This document shows, in pieces, positions 10,078-18,771 of a stretch of 64,000 nt of DNA. The notes beneath the pieces were generated by a model, which had not been told where the DNA came from, did not search any database, and saw only the letters and a program-made list of their open reading frames with translations. The position numbers and the translations under genes were made by a program. Origin of the DNA: C-114 sp963719285 (GTDB lineage Bacteria > Chloroflexota > Limnocylindria > Limnocylindrales > CSP1-4); contig CAVRBO010000004.1 of assembly GCA_963719285.1 (NCBI GenBank), forward strand, positions 372,001 through 436,000, written 5' to 3'. How positions within the stretch are numbered: position 1 is the stretch's first letter; each line of letters begins with the position of its first letter.

Positions 10078-10901
10078 AGGTCTACCTCAGCGTCGACATG
10101 GAGGGGATCGGCGGGATCAGCCATGCCGATCCCACGTCCAGGGGCGATCTCGGATACCCGGCGGCGGTCGAGCTGATGGTCGGCGAGGCGAATGCCGCGA
10201 TCGAGGGTGCGTACGCCGGCGGCGCGACCGAGGTGGTCGTCAACGACAGCCACGGATCGATGTTCAACCTGACCCCGATCGACCTGGATCGCCGCGCCGT
10301 CGTCATCCAGGGCCAGAAGCCGTGGTCGATGGTCGAGGGCGCGGGACCCGGCCGGGGCTTCGGCGTCGCTCTGTTCGTCGGCTACCACACCCGGGCCGGC
10401 CATCCCACCGGCACGATCGCCCACACGTACTCGAGCGCCCCGGTGGCCACGCGACTCAACGGTCGGCTGGTCGGTGAGAGCGGCATCAATGCGTCCGTCC
10501 TCGGAGCGTGGGGCGTGCCCGTCGGCCTGGTGACGGGCGACGAGATGCTGGCCGAGGAGATCGCCGAGTGGTTGCCATGGGCTGAACGCGTCGTCGTCAA
10601 GGGCGTCGTCAGTCGCAAGGCCGCCGCGTCGGTGCATCCGTTCGTGGCCCGCGACCTGGTGCGGGCCGGCGCGGATCGGGCGGTCCGCCAGGCGGTCGCG
10701 GGTGCGCTGAGGCCGCTGGACGTCGGCACGCCCGTCACGATCGAGGCGGAGTACCGGAACGCCGGGGAGGCCGACCACGCCGCGATCGTCCCGGGCGCGG
10801 AGCGATACGGCGACACCGGGGTCCGCTTCAGCGCACCGGACGCCCCGACCGCCTTCCGGGGCTTCCTCGCCGGATTGCGTTTGGCCGGCCTCGTCGGCTG
10901 A
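10074..10901 (+). CDS. M55 family D-aminopeptidase (DppA-like)
   Basis: 275 aa. It begins VKVYLSVDMEG, placing the zinc ligands at Asp 8 and Glu 10 exactly as in Bacillus DppA. Other ligand and catalytic positions fit as well: NDSHG (His 60), GYHTRAG (His 105), IAHTYSS (His 117) and VGESG (Glu 135). The family removes N-terminal D-amino acids from peptides, often feeding wall-peptide or dipeptide catabolism. It overlaps moaX by 4 nt and is followed after 81 bp by a second aminopeptidase, suggesting a peptide-recycling function for this part of the operon. Confidence 0.9.
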   Translation: MKVYLSVDMEGIGGISHADPTSRGDLGYPAAVELMVGEANAAIEGAYAGGATEVVVNDSHGSMFNLTPIDLDRRAVVIQGQKPWSMVEGAGPGRGFGVALFVGYHTRAGHPTGTIAHTYSSAPVATRLNGRLVGESGINASVLGAWGVPVGLVTGDEMLAEEIAEWLPWAERVVVKGVVSRKAAASVHPFVARDLVRAGADRAVRQAVAGALRPLDVGTPVTIEAEYRNAGEADHAAIVPGAERYGDTGVRFSAPDAPTAFRGFLAGLRLAGLVG

Positions 10902-10982
10902 CGAGCGGCGTGCGGTGCCGGCCGAGGGCATACTTGGCGGACGGCCCCAGCGCCGCGCCCAATCGAGTCGCCGGAGATGCCC

Positions 10983-12188
10983 GTGACATCCGTCCCTGTC
11001 GCCGGCCCACCGCCCCAGCGGGCGCGCGTCCGCGACCTCGGGTTACGGGTGGGGTTGCTCACGCCGGGGCCCACGAACACGATCGTCGACGTGCCGGGCG
11101 TCGCCGTCGGGCATCGGACGGTCTGGCGGGACGAACCCGCCCCGCCCGATGGGCGGGGCATCGCCCGGACCGGCGTCACCGCGATCCTGCCGCTTCCGCT
11201 CGCCGAGCACGCCCGGGTGCGGATCCCGGCCGGGACCTCGATCCTGAACGGGGCTGGCGACATGACCGGGCGGATCGCGATCGACGAGTGGGGCATGCTC
11301 GACACGCCGATCTTCCTGACGAGCTCGATGGCCATCGGTCAGGTCTACGACGGCGCGGTCACCGCCCTCGCCGGCCCGTTCGAGGCAGGGTTCCAGGGCG
11401 AGCCGATCATGCCGGTCGTGACCGAGTGCGATGACAGCGACCTGAACCGCCCGTTGCCGGTCCAGGTGGACGCGGCGGACGTGCGCGCCGCGATCGACGA
11501 CGCGCGGGGCTCCTGGGCCGGGCCGATCCGCCTCGGCGTCGTCGGGGCGGGGGCCGGCATGAGCGCGTTCGAGTTCAAGGGCGGCATCGGCAGTGCGTCG
11601 CGCCATGTGCGGCCGATCCACCGCTGGGCGGACGCGCCGGCGCCGGGGGCGCCGACGTTCACGGTCGGCGTCCTGGTCATGGCCAACTTCGGGGCCATCG
11701 GCCGGCTGACGGTCGACGGGATCCGGGTCGGCGAAGTCCTCGAGGGTGAGGGCTGGCCGGGGCGGGGCGGCGGACAGGCCCGCACCGGGGCTCGCGGCGC
11801 GGAAGGCAGCTGCATCGTCGTCGTCGCGACGGACGCGCCGCTGTTCGCCCTGCCGCTCCAGCGCCTGGCCCGGCGGGCCGGGCTCGGGCTCGCCCGGACC
11901 GGGAGCGTCGGCCACCACGGCTCGGGCGAGATCTTCGTGGCGTTCTCGACCGGCATCCGGATCCCTCGCGGGCGCAACGAGCCGGTCCGGACGACGGAAC
12001 ACGTCGATGACGAGCACCTGGACCCGTTCTTCGCCGCCGTCGTCGAGGCGACCGAGGAGGCGGCACTCGATGCGATGGCCACGGCCGACACCGTCACGGG
12101 GCGCGACGGGCACGTCACGCCGGGCCTGCCGATCGAGCGGACGCTCGAGCTGCTGCTGGCCGCCGGCCGGATCGGGGCGACTTCGTGA
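10983..12188 (+). CDS. P1 family aminopeptidase (DmpA/BapA-like, self-cleaving)
   Basis: 401 aa, an N-terminal-nucleophile hydrolase of the DmpA group. The autocleavage site is visible as EGS before CIVVVATDAP, with the Ser becoming the new N-terminal nucleophile. The partner residues in HHGSGE lie 38 and 40 residues further on, the same spacing as Ser250, Ser288 and Glu290 in Ochrobactrum DmpA. Members act on L-amino-acid amides, D-Ala esters or beta-amino-acid peptides; which of these applies here is unknown. GTG 10983, six bases after GGAG, is a better start than ATG 10977. The stop overlaps the next start by 4 nt. Confidence 0.9.
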   Translation: MTSVPVAGPPPQRARVRDLGLRVGLLTPGPTNTIVDVPGVAVGHRTVWRDEPAPPDGRGIARTGVTAILPLPLAEHARVRIPAGTSILNGAGDMTGRIAIDEWGMLDTPIFLTSSMAIGQVYDGAVTALAGPFEAGFQGEPIMPVVTECDDSDLNRPLPVQVDAADVRAAIDDARGSWAGPIRLGVVGAGAGMSAFEFKGGIGSASRHVRPIHRWADAPAPGAPTFTVGVLVMANFGAIGRLTVDGIRVGEVLEGEGWPGRGGGQARTGARGAEGSCIVVVATDAPLFALPLQRLARRAGLGLARTGSVGHHGSGEIFVAFSTGIRIPRGRNEPVRTTEHVDDEHLDPFFAAVVEATEEAALDAMATADTVTGRDGHVTPGLPIERTLELLLAAGRIGATS

Positions 12189-13777
12189 GCGGCGAGCTGG
12201 GGCCGGTCGACCGGCTCATCGACCGGGCGACGACGCTCGCCGGCGCCTGGGAGGCGCGAGCCCGGATCGCGACGACGCTCGGGCAGGAACGCGCCCTGCT
12301 TCGCCTGTTCGGGGTGAGCGGTCTCGATCGGGCGGGCCGGCCCCTGGCCGGCGAGGTCGTCGACCGCTATCTGGCCGGTGGGACGCGCCGCCTGGCCGGC
12401 GGGGTGGCGCTCCCGTTCGCCGCCGCACTGCTCGAATACGAGATGGCGGCCCAGCCGCTGGCCATGGAGGTGGCCGCCGGGACGATCGACCTGGGGCTCG
12501 AGGCGGAGGTGCTGCGCGACGCCGGGCGCCGGGCCGCGGCCGAGGCCGAGGTCGTCCGGCTCACCGGCGCGGCCCTCGACCGGATCGGCGCGAACCGGAT
12601 CGCTCGTCGCGAGCTGCTCGACGTCCTCGGCGACGCCCCGAGGCCGTGGATCGGCGTGCCGCTCGGTGAGGCGGACGCGATGACCGCCCGGGCCGTGGTC
12701 GGCGGCCTGGTCCGCGATGGGGCGGACCTGGCGGTCGTGGCCGTGCCCGTCGGGCGCGAGCTCGCGGACCGCCTCCACGATGCCGGGGTGGACGTGCCCG
12801 GCCGACGCGCGTACGACCTCGCGGACGCCGCGGGCATCGGCGGGCCGGACGACACCGAGGAGCCACCGTCCGGGAGCCAACGCGGGCTGGCCATCCTCCG
12901 CCAGGCGGCCGACGAGGCCGCTGCCGAGCGCCGCCGGTACGTCCGCCTGGCGAGCACGGCGCCGGGCCTGGCCGCCCCGGAGCAGGCCGTGGTCGCCGCC
13001 TTCGAGCGGATCGACATCGTCGTCGCCGACCCTGTCGCCGAGATCGTGGATGGGCGGATCGACCCGGACCGGGCACTGGCCGACCACTCGTTCGCTCACC
13101 GCCTGCATCGTCGGGCGGGCGCCCAGGTGCTCGTCGGTCCCGGTCCGCTCGTGGTCGCACCCGACCTCGCCCGAGGCCAGCCGTCCGACCCTCTCACCCG
13201 CGCCGGCCGTGCGCTCGCGCTCCAGGCGCTCGGGGTCGCCATGGCCCGCCACGGCGGGCTGGCCGCGGATCAAGTCGTGATCGGCGCGTTCCCGGCCTGG
13301 CTGCTCGAGGAGCGTGAACCGACGGCCCTCGCCATCGCCCAGGTCGCGGTGCGACGGGCGGTCTTCGAGGGCCACCCCGCCGCGTTCAGTGAACCGCTGC
13401 GTGACGCCGGCTCCGAGTCGGTCATCGACGCGCGCTGGCCGTTCGTGCTCGCCGCGACCCTGCCCTACGCAGGTGGCACGGCAGTCATCCTGCGCGACGC
13501 CGCCCCATCACGGGTCGGCTTCGCCACGGCCGGTGCGCGGGCCGCCGTGGCGGTCGCGGCGGAGGTCGCCGCATCGTCCGGTCCGCCACCCCTCGCCGGC
13601 CCCGCCCTCGACTACGCCAAGGCCACCGTGACGGCAGCGTTGCGGACCCTGGAGCGGCTCGCCGATCTCGGCTGGCGCGACGTCCTCGGCGAGCCGATGG
13701 GTGGTCGTCGCCGGGAACGCCTTGGCGCCGACGCGGTGGTCGAGCGCGTGGAGGCCTTCGACCCGCTGTCGGACTGA
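12185..13777 (+). CDS. Lysine 5,6-aminomutase alpha-subunit-like protein
   Basis: 530 aa. The order of conserved blocks resembles the KamD TIM-barrel subunit: TLGQERALLRLFGVSGLD near the N-terminus, DRIGANRIARRELL and DAPRPWIGVP in the middle, then RRYVRLAST, FERIDIVVADPVAEIV and ADHSFAHRLHRRAG. The C-terminal third is Ala-rich. Sequence identity looks low, and the cobalamin/PLP-binding beta subunit (KamE) is not encoded nearby, so it may have another function or use a distant partner. Its GTG overlaps the stop of the P1 peptidase (GTGA), implying translational coupling. The assignment rests on block order judged by eye. Confidence 0.5.
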   Translation: MSGELGPVDRLIDRATTLAGAWEARARIATTLGQERALLRLFGVSGLDRAGRPLAGEVVDRYLAGGTRRLAGGVALPFAAALLEYEMAAQPLAMEVAAGTIDLGLEAEVLRDAGRRAAAEAEVVRLTGAALDRIGANRIARRELLDVLGDAPRPWIGVPLGEADAMTARAVVGGLVRDGADLAVVAVPVGRELADRLHDAGVDVPGRRAYDLADAAGIGGPDDTEEPPSGSQRGLAILRQAADEAAAERRRYVRLASTAPGLAAPEQAVVAAFERIDIVVADPVAEIVDGRIDPDRALADHSFAHRLHRRAGAQVLVGPGPLVVAPDLARGQPSDPLTRAGRALALQALGVAMARHGGLAADQVVIGAFPAWLLEEREPTALAIAQVAVRRAVFEGHPAAFSEPLRDAGSESVIDARWPFVLAATLPYAGGTAVILRDAAPSRVGFATAGARAAVAVAAEVAASSGPPPLAGPALDYAKATVTAALRTLERLADLGWRDVLGEPMGGRRRERLGADAVVERVEAFDPLSD

Positions 13778-13874
13778 AGCGGCGCCACGCCCGCAGGCTG
13801 CGCGATCGAGCGTCGGCCGAGCATCGGCGCGACTCCCGCCCCCGGGTGGTCGTCGCGCGACGCCCCGGTACTCG

Positions 13875-14393
13875 TCAGTTCGGGCGGGGGCCTTCGGCGC
13901 GGACCGATTCCACGCCGGCGATCGCCGTCCGGAGCGCTTCGATCCATTCGCTCTCGTGCTCGCCGACGAGCTTCACGCACCAGGCGAGCGCCTCGCTCCG
14001 GCTGCGGGCGACCCCCGCGTCGACGAGCGTGTCGAGCACGCCCCGCTCGCGCAGGCGGAGCCGGGTCATGACCGGCACGCTGAGCGTCGTGAACATGTGC
14101 TTCTCGCCACCGACCGAGACGCCCCAGGCGACCTTGCGCCCGAAGCGATGCTCGGCGTCAGCGGCGATCCGCATCCGCCCCTCGCGGGTGTCCTCGCGGA
14201 AGCCATCGGCACGCGACGACCGGGCGGCGGCGCGCTCGGCGTCCGAGGCGCCCTTGGCGAGGGTCACGTCGGCGAGCTCGCCGGTCACGATGATCTCCTC
14301 GCGGTCGCCCGCCAGCTCGATCGGGGCGGTGAACCAGTCGGTCGGGATGCGGCCGGCGAACCAGCCGCGGATCTCTTCGTCGGTGTGGTGCAT
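13875..14393 (-). CDS. Uncharacterised protein with RHH-like C-terminal segment
   Basis: 172 aa, family not recognised. The N-terminal half is charged and contains IPTDWFTAPIEL and DREEIIVTGEL. The segment from about residue 110 (VMTRLRLRERGVLDTLVDAGVA, then SRSEALAWCVKLVG) has the strand-helix-helix pattern and SRSEAL turn of ribbon-helix-helix regulators. AGGA lies 9 nt before the ATG. Its promoter has two abutting direct repeats between -35 and -10, which fits autoregulation by such a protein (inference). It converges on the aminomutase-like gene and diverges from the DUF4032 gene. Confidence 0.6.
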   Translation of the reverse strand: MHHTDEEIRGWFAGRIPTDWFTAPIELAGDREEIIVTGELADVTLAKGASDAERAAARSSRADGFREDTREGRMRIAADAEHRFGRKVAWGVSVGGEKHMFTTLSVPVMTRLRLRERGVLDTLVDAGVARSRSEALAWCVKLVGEHESEWIEALRTAIAGVESVRAEGPRPN

Positions 14394-14435
14394 GTGATCG
14401 GGTCCTCGCGTGGGGCGGGCTAGCGTGATATGCGG

Positions 14436-14463
14436 AGATTACATCATTACATCGTTGCGTCAA
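14436..14463 (-). promoter_or_regulatory. Sigma70-type promoter of the RHH-like gene
   Basis: On the minus strand TTGACG (14463-14458) and TAATCT (14441-14436) are separated by 16 nt. The TTGAC of the -35 is also one arm of an inverted repeat GTCAA-ctc-TTGAC. Confidence 0.75.
14438..14453. promoter_or_regulatory. Tandem operator ATTACATC x2
   Basis: Two perfect, abutting 8-bp direct repeats (ATTACATC at 14438-14445 and 14446-14453) fill most of the spacer between the -35 and -10 boxes of the RHH-like gene. The position is ideal for repression, and tandem direct half-sites are common for RHH dimers. Confidence 0.6.
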
Positions 14464-14557
14464 GAGTTGACCACGACGCCAGGCTCGCGCGCCGGCGGCC
14501 CGCCTCGGCAACGATCGCGACCCGACGTCGTGACCCGGGCGTACGGACCTCGGCCGG

Positions 14558-14563
14558 TACACT
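14558..14563 (+). promoter_or_regulatory. -10 box TACACT of a leaderless gene
   Basis: TACACT is 7 nt before the GTG at 14571. There is no Shine-Dalgarno, so a leaderless message is inferred. Confidence 0.5.
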
Positions 14564-14570
14564 GTGCGCG

Positions 14571-15899
14571 GTGGAGCGGACGACGGACCCGGACGACGCA
14601 CGCGCGGTGGCGCCCGGCGCCTTCCCGCATCTGCGGTTGCGGGCGCGCGCGACGGGGCTCTTCGACCTTCCGTGGGACCTCCCGCTCGCGGCGTGGACCA
14701 GCGACGTGGCCACGTTCCGTCGTCTCGATGTCGGGCCGTCCCGCCACCTCGTCCGCTTCCTCGAGCACGAGGGTGTCCTCTTCGCGCTCAAGGAAGAGCC
14801 GATCGGGATCGCCCGCAAGGAATTCGAGGTCCTCCGCCACCTCGAGGACAAGGGCCTCCCGGCGGTCGCCGCGGTCGGCCTGGCCGAGGCGCCCGAGCGC
14901 GACAGTGCGATCCTCGTGACCGAGTACCTGGTCCACTCGCTCCAGTACCGGCGTCTGCTCATGCGCTTCCCGCTCGGACCGGGCGGTTACCGCGACCGCC
15001 TCCTCGACGCCATGGCCTGGCTCCTGTTCGACCTGCACCGCGGCGGCGTCTACTGGGGGGACTGCTCACTCGCCAACACGCTCTTCCGGCGGGACGGCGA
15101 TCGGATCCAGGCGTACCTCGTGGATGCGGAGACGAGCGAGGTCCACGAGACGCTGTCCGACGGCCAGCGCGAGTACGACCTCGAGATCCTCGTCGAGAAC
15201 GTCGCCTTCGGCCTGGCCGATCTCGCTGCGCTCCAGGGCCGCGACGAGGGTCCGGACGACGCGATCGCCGCGGCCGACGCCGTGGTCAAGCGCTATCGCG
15301 TGCTGTGGGACGAGCTGCACGATACGCCGGACCTGCCGCCCGGCGACCGGCAGGCGGTCAGGCGCCGGATCCGCAAGCTCAACGAGCTCGGCTTCTCGGT
15401 CGACGAGATCGAGCTCGAGCCGACGGGGCGCGGCCCGACCGTGCGCCTGCGCCTGACGGTGGCCCGCCGCGCCTTCCACGCCCGCGAGCTCCGCCGCCAG
15501 ACCGGGATCGTGGCCCTCGAGAACCAGGCCCGCCTGCTGCTCAACGACCTCCACGAGTACGGGGCCTGGCTCCAGTGGTACGAGCGTCGGGCGATCGACC
15601 CGGCCGTGCTCGCCCGGCGCTGGAAGGCGGAGGCCTACGAGCCCGCGATCGAGCGGATCGCCCGGGTCGTGGGTCCGGGCCGCGACATCGTCCAGGCGTA
15701 CTGCGATCTGCTCGAGCACAAGTGGCTCCTCTCCGAGCGTGCCGGGCGTGACATCGGCATGCAGGCCGCCCTGGATTCCTACCTCGCGAGCGGCGCCCCC
15801 GCACCCGAGGTCGCCGGGTCGGAGGCCGCCGCCGACGAGGCTGCCGACGCCGACGAGGCTGCCGCCGAGCTGGCGGATGCCGCCGAGGCGGCCGGCTGA
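14571..15899 (+). CDS. DUF4032 / lipopolysaccharide-kinase-like protein
   Basis: 442 aa. The N-terminal half has a protein-kinase-like fold of the InaA/Kdo-kinase type: FALKEEPIGIARKEFEVL (Lys and Glu of the N-lobe), VTEYLVHSLQYRRLL, then GVYWGDCSLANTLF (catalytic-loop Asp and Asn) and AYLVDAETSEVHE (metal-binding Asp). The second half, from about residue 260, matches the DUF4032 region. The extreme C-terminus is an Ala/Glu/Asp-rich tail. The substrate is unknown. The GTG start follows TACACT by 7 nt, and an upstream extension would be poorly coding. Confidence 0.82.
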   Translation: MERTTDPDDARAVAPGAFPHLRLRARATGLFDLPWDLPLAAWTSDVATFRRLDVGPSRHLVRFLEHEGVLFALKEEPIGIARKEFEVLRHLEDKGLPAVAAVGLAEAPERDSAILVTEYLVHSLQYRRLLMRFPLGPGGYRDRLLDAMAWLLFDLHRGGVYWGDCSLANTLFRRDGDRIQAYLVDAETSEVHETLSDGQREYDLEILVENVAFGLADLAALQGRDEGPDDAIAAADAVVKRYRVLWDELHDTPDLPPGDRQAVRRRIRKLNELGFSVDEIELEPTGRGPTVRLRLTVARRAFHARELRRQTGIVALENQARLLLNDLHEYGAWLQWYERRAIDPAVLARRWKAEAYEPAIERIARVVGPGRDIVQAYCDLLEHKWLLSERAGRDIGMQAALDSYLASGAPAPEVAGSEAAADEAADADEAAAELADAAEAAG

Positions 15900-15925
15900 G
15901 CCGGCTCGACCGACCGCCGAGTCCG

Positions 15926-17461
15926 TTGACGACCGAGCCCCGCCACGAGGCGATCCGTCACCGCGTCCGGCGAGTGCCCGGCGGCGTGCCCCGTTTGTCG
16001 TGGCGGACCCTGCGCAACCCGTTCCGGCCGCTCGAGGTCGTCAGCGCCGACGAGCTCGAGGCGATCCACCGGGCCTCGCTCCGGATCCTCCAGGAGGTCG
16101 GCGTGGAGTGCCTGGGCGACCGCGCCATCGACGCCTTCGCTCGAGCGGGCGCGACCGTCGACCGTGAGCGGCGCTCGGTCCGCCTGGACGGCGCCCAGGT
16201 CGAGGAGCTCGTCGCGCTCGCGCCGGCCGAGTTCACGCTCCATGCCCGGAACGCGGCCCGGGACCTCGCCTTCGGTGGCGACCACCTCGTCTTCGGCGCC
16301 GTGGGCGGCCCGGCCTTCTCGTCGGACCTGGACCGAGGGCGGCGGGCTGGCACGTTCGAGGTGATGAAGGAGTTCGTCCGCTGCATCGGCAGCCTCGACG
16401 TCATCCACCAGGAGGGCGGCGGCCCGCTCGAGCCGACGGACCTGCCGGTCGCGACCCGCCATCTCGACATGTACGGGGCGTTCGTGACGTTGCTCGACAA
16501 GTCGTGGCAGTGCCTGGGCGCCGGGCGGATGCTGGTCGACGACGCGATCGAGGTCATGTGCCTCGCCCGGGGGGTCGACCGGGACACGCTCGCGCGCGAG
16601 CCGAGCTGCATGACGATCATCAACACGAATTCGCCGCTCCGGCTCGACGGACCGATGGGCGACGGGCTCATCGAGATGGCGCTCCACGGCCAGCCGGTCG
16701 TCGCGACGCCGTTCACGCTGGCCGGGGCGATGAGCCCGGTGTCGCTCGCCGGCGCGCTCGCCCAGCAGAACGCCGAAGCCCTGTTCCTGGTCGCGCTCGC
16801 CCAGATCGTCCGGCCGGGCGCGCCGATGGTCTACGGCGCGTTCACCTCGAACGTGGACATGCGGACGGGCTCACCGGCGTTCGGGACGCCCGAGACGGTC
16901 AAGGGCGCGATCGTCAGCGGCCAGCTCGCCCGGCGCTACCGGCTGCCGTGGCGCTCGTCCAACACGACCGCGTCGAGCGTGGTCGACGCCCAGGCGGCCT
17001 ACGAGTCGGAGATGGCCGTATGGGGTGCGGTCATGGGTGGGGTGAACCTGCTGTACCAGGGCGCGGGCTGGCTCGAAGGCGGCCTCACCGCGTCGTTCGA
17101 GAAGCTCATCGTGGATGCGGAGATCCTGCAGATGATCTCGGAGGTGCTCCAGCCGATCGTGGTCGACGAGGCGGCCCTGGGCGTGGACGCGATCGCCGCG
17201 GTCGGGCCCGGCGGCCACTTCTTCGGCTCGGCCCACACGCTCGAGCGCTACGAGACGGCGTTCTACCGGCCCCTGCTGTCCGACTGGCGCAACTTCGAGA
17301 CGTGGGAGGCGGACGGCGCGCGGACCGCCACGGAGCGGGCTCACCGGATCTGGAGGCAGCTCCTCTCGGAGTACGAGCAGCCGGCCATGGACCCGGGGAC
17401 CGCCGAGTCGATCGAGACCTTCATCGCCCGCCGCAAGCGCGAGATCGCCGCGACCGGATGA
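15926..17461 (+). CDS. MttB-family methyltransferase (non-pyrrolysine)
   Basis: 511 aa, the size of trimethylamine-methyltransferase (MttB) superfamily proteins. The N-terminus (SADELEAIHRASLRILQEVG) and the core blocks GAVGGPAF, QEGGGPLEPTD, TIINTNSPLRLDGPM, GAMSPVSLAGALAQQNAEAL, and near the C-terminus AVGPGGHFFGSAHTLERYE, are typical. No in-frame TAG is present, so it belongs to the non-pyrrolysine group that includes glycine-betaine, proline-betaine and carnitine methyltransferases, which methylate a corrinoid protein. No corrinoid protein is encoded nearby. The start is an unusual TTG 26 nt after the previous gene with only a weak ribosome-binding site; GTG 15973 is an alternative. Confidence 0.82.
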   Translation: MTTEPRHEAIRHRVRRVPGGVPRLSWRTLRNPFRPLEVVSADELEAIHRASLRILQEVGVECLGDRAIDAFARAGATVDRERRSVRLDGAQVEELVALAPAEFTLHARNAARDLAFGGDHLVFGAVGGPAFSSDLDRGRRAGTFEVMKEFVRCIGSLDVIHQEGGGPLEPTDLPVATRHLDMYGAFVTLLDKSWQCLGAGRMLVDDAIEVMCLARGVDRDTLAREPSCMTIINTNSPLRLDGPMGDGLIEMALHGQPVVATPFTLAGAMSPVSLAGALAQQNAEALFLVALAQIVRPGAPMVYGAFTSNVDMRTGSPAFGTPETVKGAIVSGQLARRYRLPWRSSNTTASSVVDAQAAYESEMAVWGAVMGGVNLLYQGAGWLEGGLTASFEKLIVDAEILQMISEVLQPIVVDEAALGVDAIAAVGPGGHFFGSAHTLERYETAFYRPLLSDWRNFETWEADGARTATERAHRIWRQLLSEYEQPAMDPGTAESIETFIARRKREIAATG

Positions 17462-17500
17462 GCGGCCGACCGTGCGGTCGCCCCGCCTCGGCCACGTCGG

Positions 17501-17775
17501 CGATGCCTCGCAGGCATCGTTCGGACCGTTCGACCGCCCGTGATGTCTGAAAGGCATCACTTTCGACGTCGATCGGCCCGTGAAGCGTCAAAGGTGCCCG
17601 TTCGATGCCTCGGAGGCATCGTTTCCGCAGTAAGGCCCACCGGTTGCCCGTCCTAACCAGGGATACCGATGCCTGCCGGATATCAACGTGACATGAGGCG
17701 CCTGGAACGATGCTCCACAGGCGTCACACTGACGAGGACCGGCCAACGGCTACGCCAGTCATGCCTCACTGGCAT
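17501..17775. repeat. Array of GATGCCT/AGGCATC hairpins
   Basis: The 335-bp gap between the convergent methyltransferase and proline dehydrogenase genes holds repeated short hairpins. Two are perfect 8-bp stems with 3-nt loops (CGATGCCT-cgc-AGGCATCG at 17501-17519, CGATGCCT-cgg-AGGCATCG at 17603-17621). One has a single G-T pair (17541-17559). Two or three degenerate copies lie near 17667, 17709 and 17761. None has a U-tract. No gene is seen in the gap. Confidence 0.75.
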
Positions 17776-17796
17776 CGACGGCCGAGGTCGCCCCTG

Positions 17797-18714
17797 CTAC
17801 GGCAGCATCTGGCGGACGGCGAAGATCACGTTCGCCGGGCGCTCGGCGAGGCGGCGCATATACCACGGGTACCAGTGCTCGCCGTATGCGATGAGCGTGA
17901 ACGCCGGGAAGCCCGCGGCCTCGAGGCGACGCAACTCGTCGGCCCGGATCCCGTAGAGCATGTGGACCTGGAGCCGGTCGCGCGGCACGCCGGCCGCGTC
18001 GGCGAACGTCGCGATCCGCTCGACGAGGCCACTGTCGTGGGTGCCCAGCGCGCAGCGTGTCCGCGAGTCCCGGGCCGACTCGGCGAGGATCAGCGCGAGC
18101 GACTGGTAGGCCGAGTCGACCTCGTGCTTCTTCCGGTAGGCGAGTGTCGCCGGCTCGTCATAGGCGCCCTTCACGAGGCGCACGGCCGGCTCGAGTGGCA
18201 GGATCCGGCGGAGATCGGTCGGGGTCCGGTGGAGGTACGCCTGGAGCGCGATGCCGACGGACCTGTGGGTCGCCTTCAGGACCTCGTACAGCTCGAGCGT
18301 CGGCTCGACATACGCGGACCCCTCCATGTCCAGCCACAGCCAGGTCCCGATCTCCTCGCACCGGGCGGCCAGCGACTCGAGGTGGCGCAGGCACGCGGCC
18401 CGGTCGATGTCGAGGCCGAGCTGGGTCGGCTTGATCGAGATCTCGACCGGTCGCGGCAGCGACGCGCTCCGGTCGAGGATCGCCTGATAGTGGGCGGCGA
18501 TCTCGCCGGCCTCGGCGAGCGAGGTCAGATTCTCGCCCAGCCTCGTGAACAGGATGCCCTGGCCGGCCGCCGCGAGCGGAGCGGCCGCAGCGAATGCCGC
18601 GTCGGGATCCTCGCCCGGCATGAACCGCCGGACCGCCCGACGGACGAACCGCATCTTCGGCAGGCGCGCCTTGAGCCAGGAGTTGCGGGCCATCCACAGC
18701 AGCAGCGTTCGCAC
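17797..18714 (-). CDS. Proline dehydrogenase (monofunctional)
   Basis: 305 aa, the size of Thermus/Deinococcus-type PutA-like monofunctional enzymes. Recognisable FAD/proline-site blocks are VEISIKPTQLGLDI, WLWLDMEGSAY, AYLHRTPTDL, RLVKGAYDEP, LGTHD and VHMLYGIRADELRRLE, plus the C-terminal YPWYMRRLAERPANV. It oxidises proline to pyrroline-5-carboxylate with FAD. The partner P5C dehydrogenase is not in the window. The GTG start lies 6 nt after TACGCT, so the gene is probably leaderless. Confidence 0.92.
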   Translation of the reverse strand: MRTLLLWMARNSWLKARLPKMRFVRRAVRRFMPGEDPDAAFAAAAPLAAAGQGILFTRLGENLTSLAEAGEIAAHYQAILDRSASLPRPVEISIKPTQLGLDIDRAACLRHLESLAARCEEIGTWLWLDMEGSAYVEPTLELYEVLKATHRSVGIALQAYLHRTPTDLRRILPLEPAVRLVKGAYDEPATLAYRKKHEVDSAYQSLALILAESARDSRTRCALGTHDSGLVERIATFADAAGVPRDRLQVHMLYGIRADELRRLEAAGFPAFTLIAYGEHWYPWYMRRLAERPANVIFAVRQMLP

Positions 18715-18720
18715 GGCCGC

Positions 18721-18726
18721 AGCGTA
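18721..18726 (-). promoter_or_regulatory. -10 box TACGCT of leaderless proline dehydrogenase
   Basis: On the minus strand TACGCT is followed by six bases and then the GTG start. No Shine-Dalgarno is present. Confidence 0.5.
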
Positions 18727-18771
18727 CCCGAGCGACGCGGCCCGCGCCGGGCGGGTGGCGGACCCGACGTC

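Noticed and set aside
15926..17461. Pyrrolysine-containing trimethylamine methyltransferase
   Set aside because: The frame has no in-frame amber codon; it is the non-pyrrolysine type.
17501..17775. CRISPR array
   Set aside because: Repeats are short palindromes with irregular spacing and degenerate copies; no cas genes nearby.
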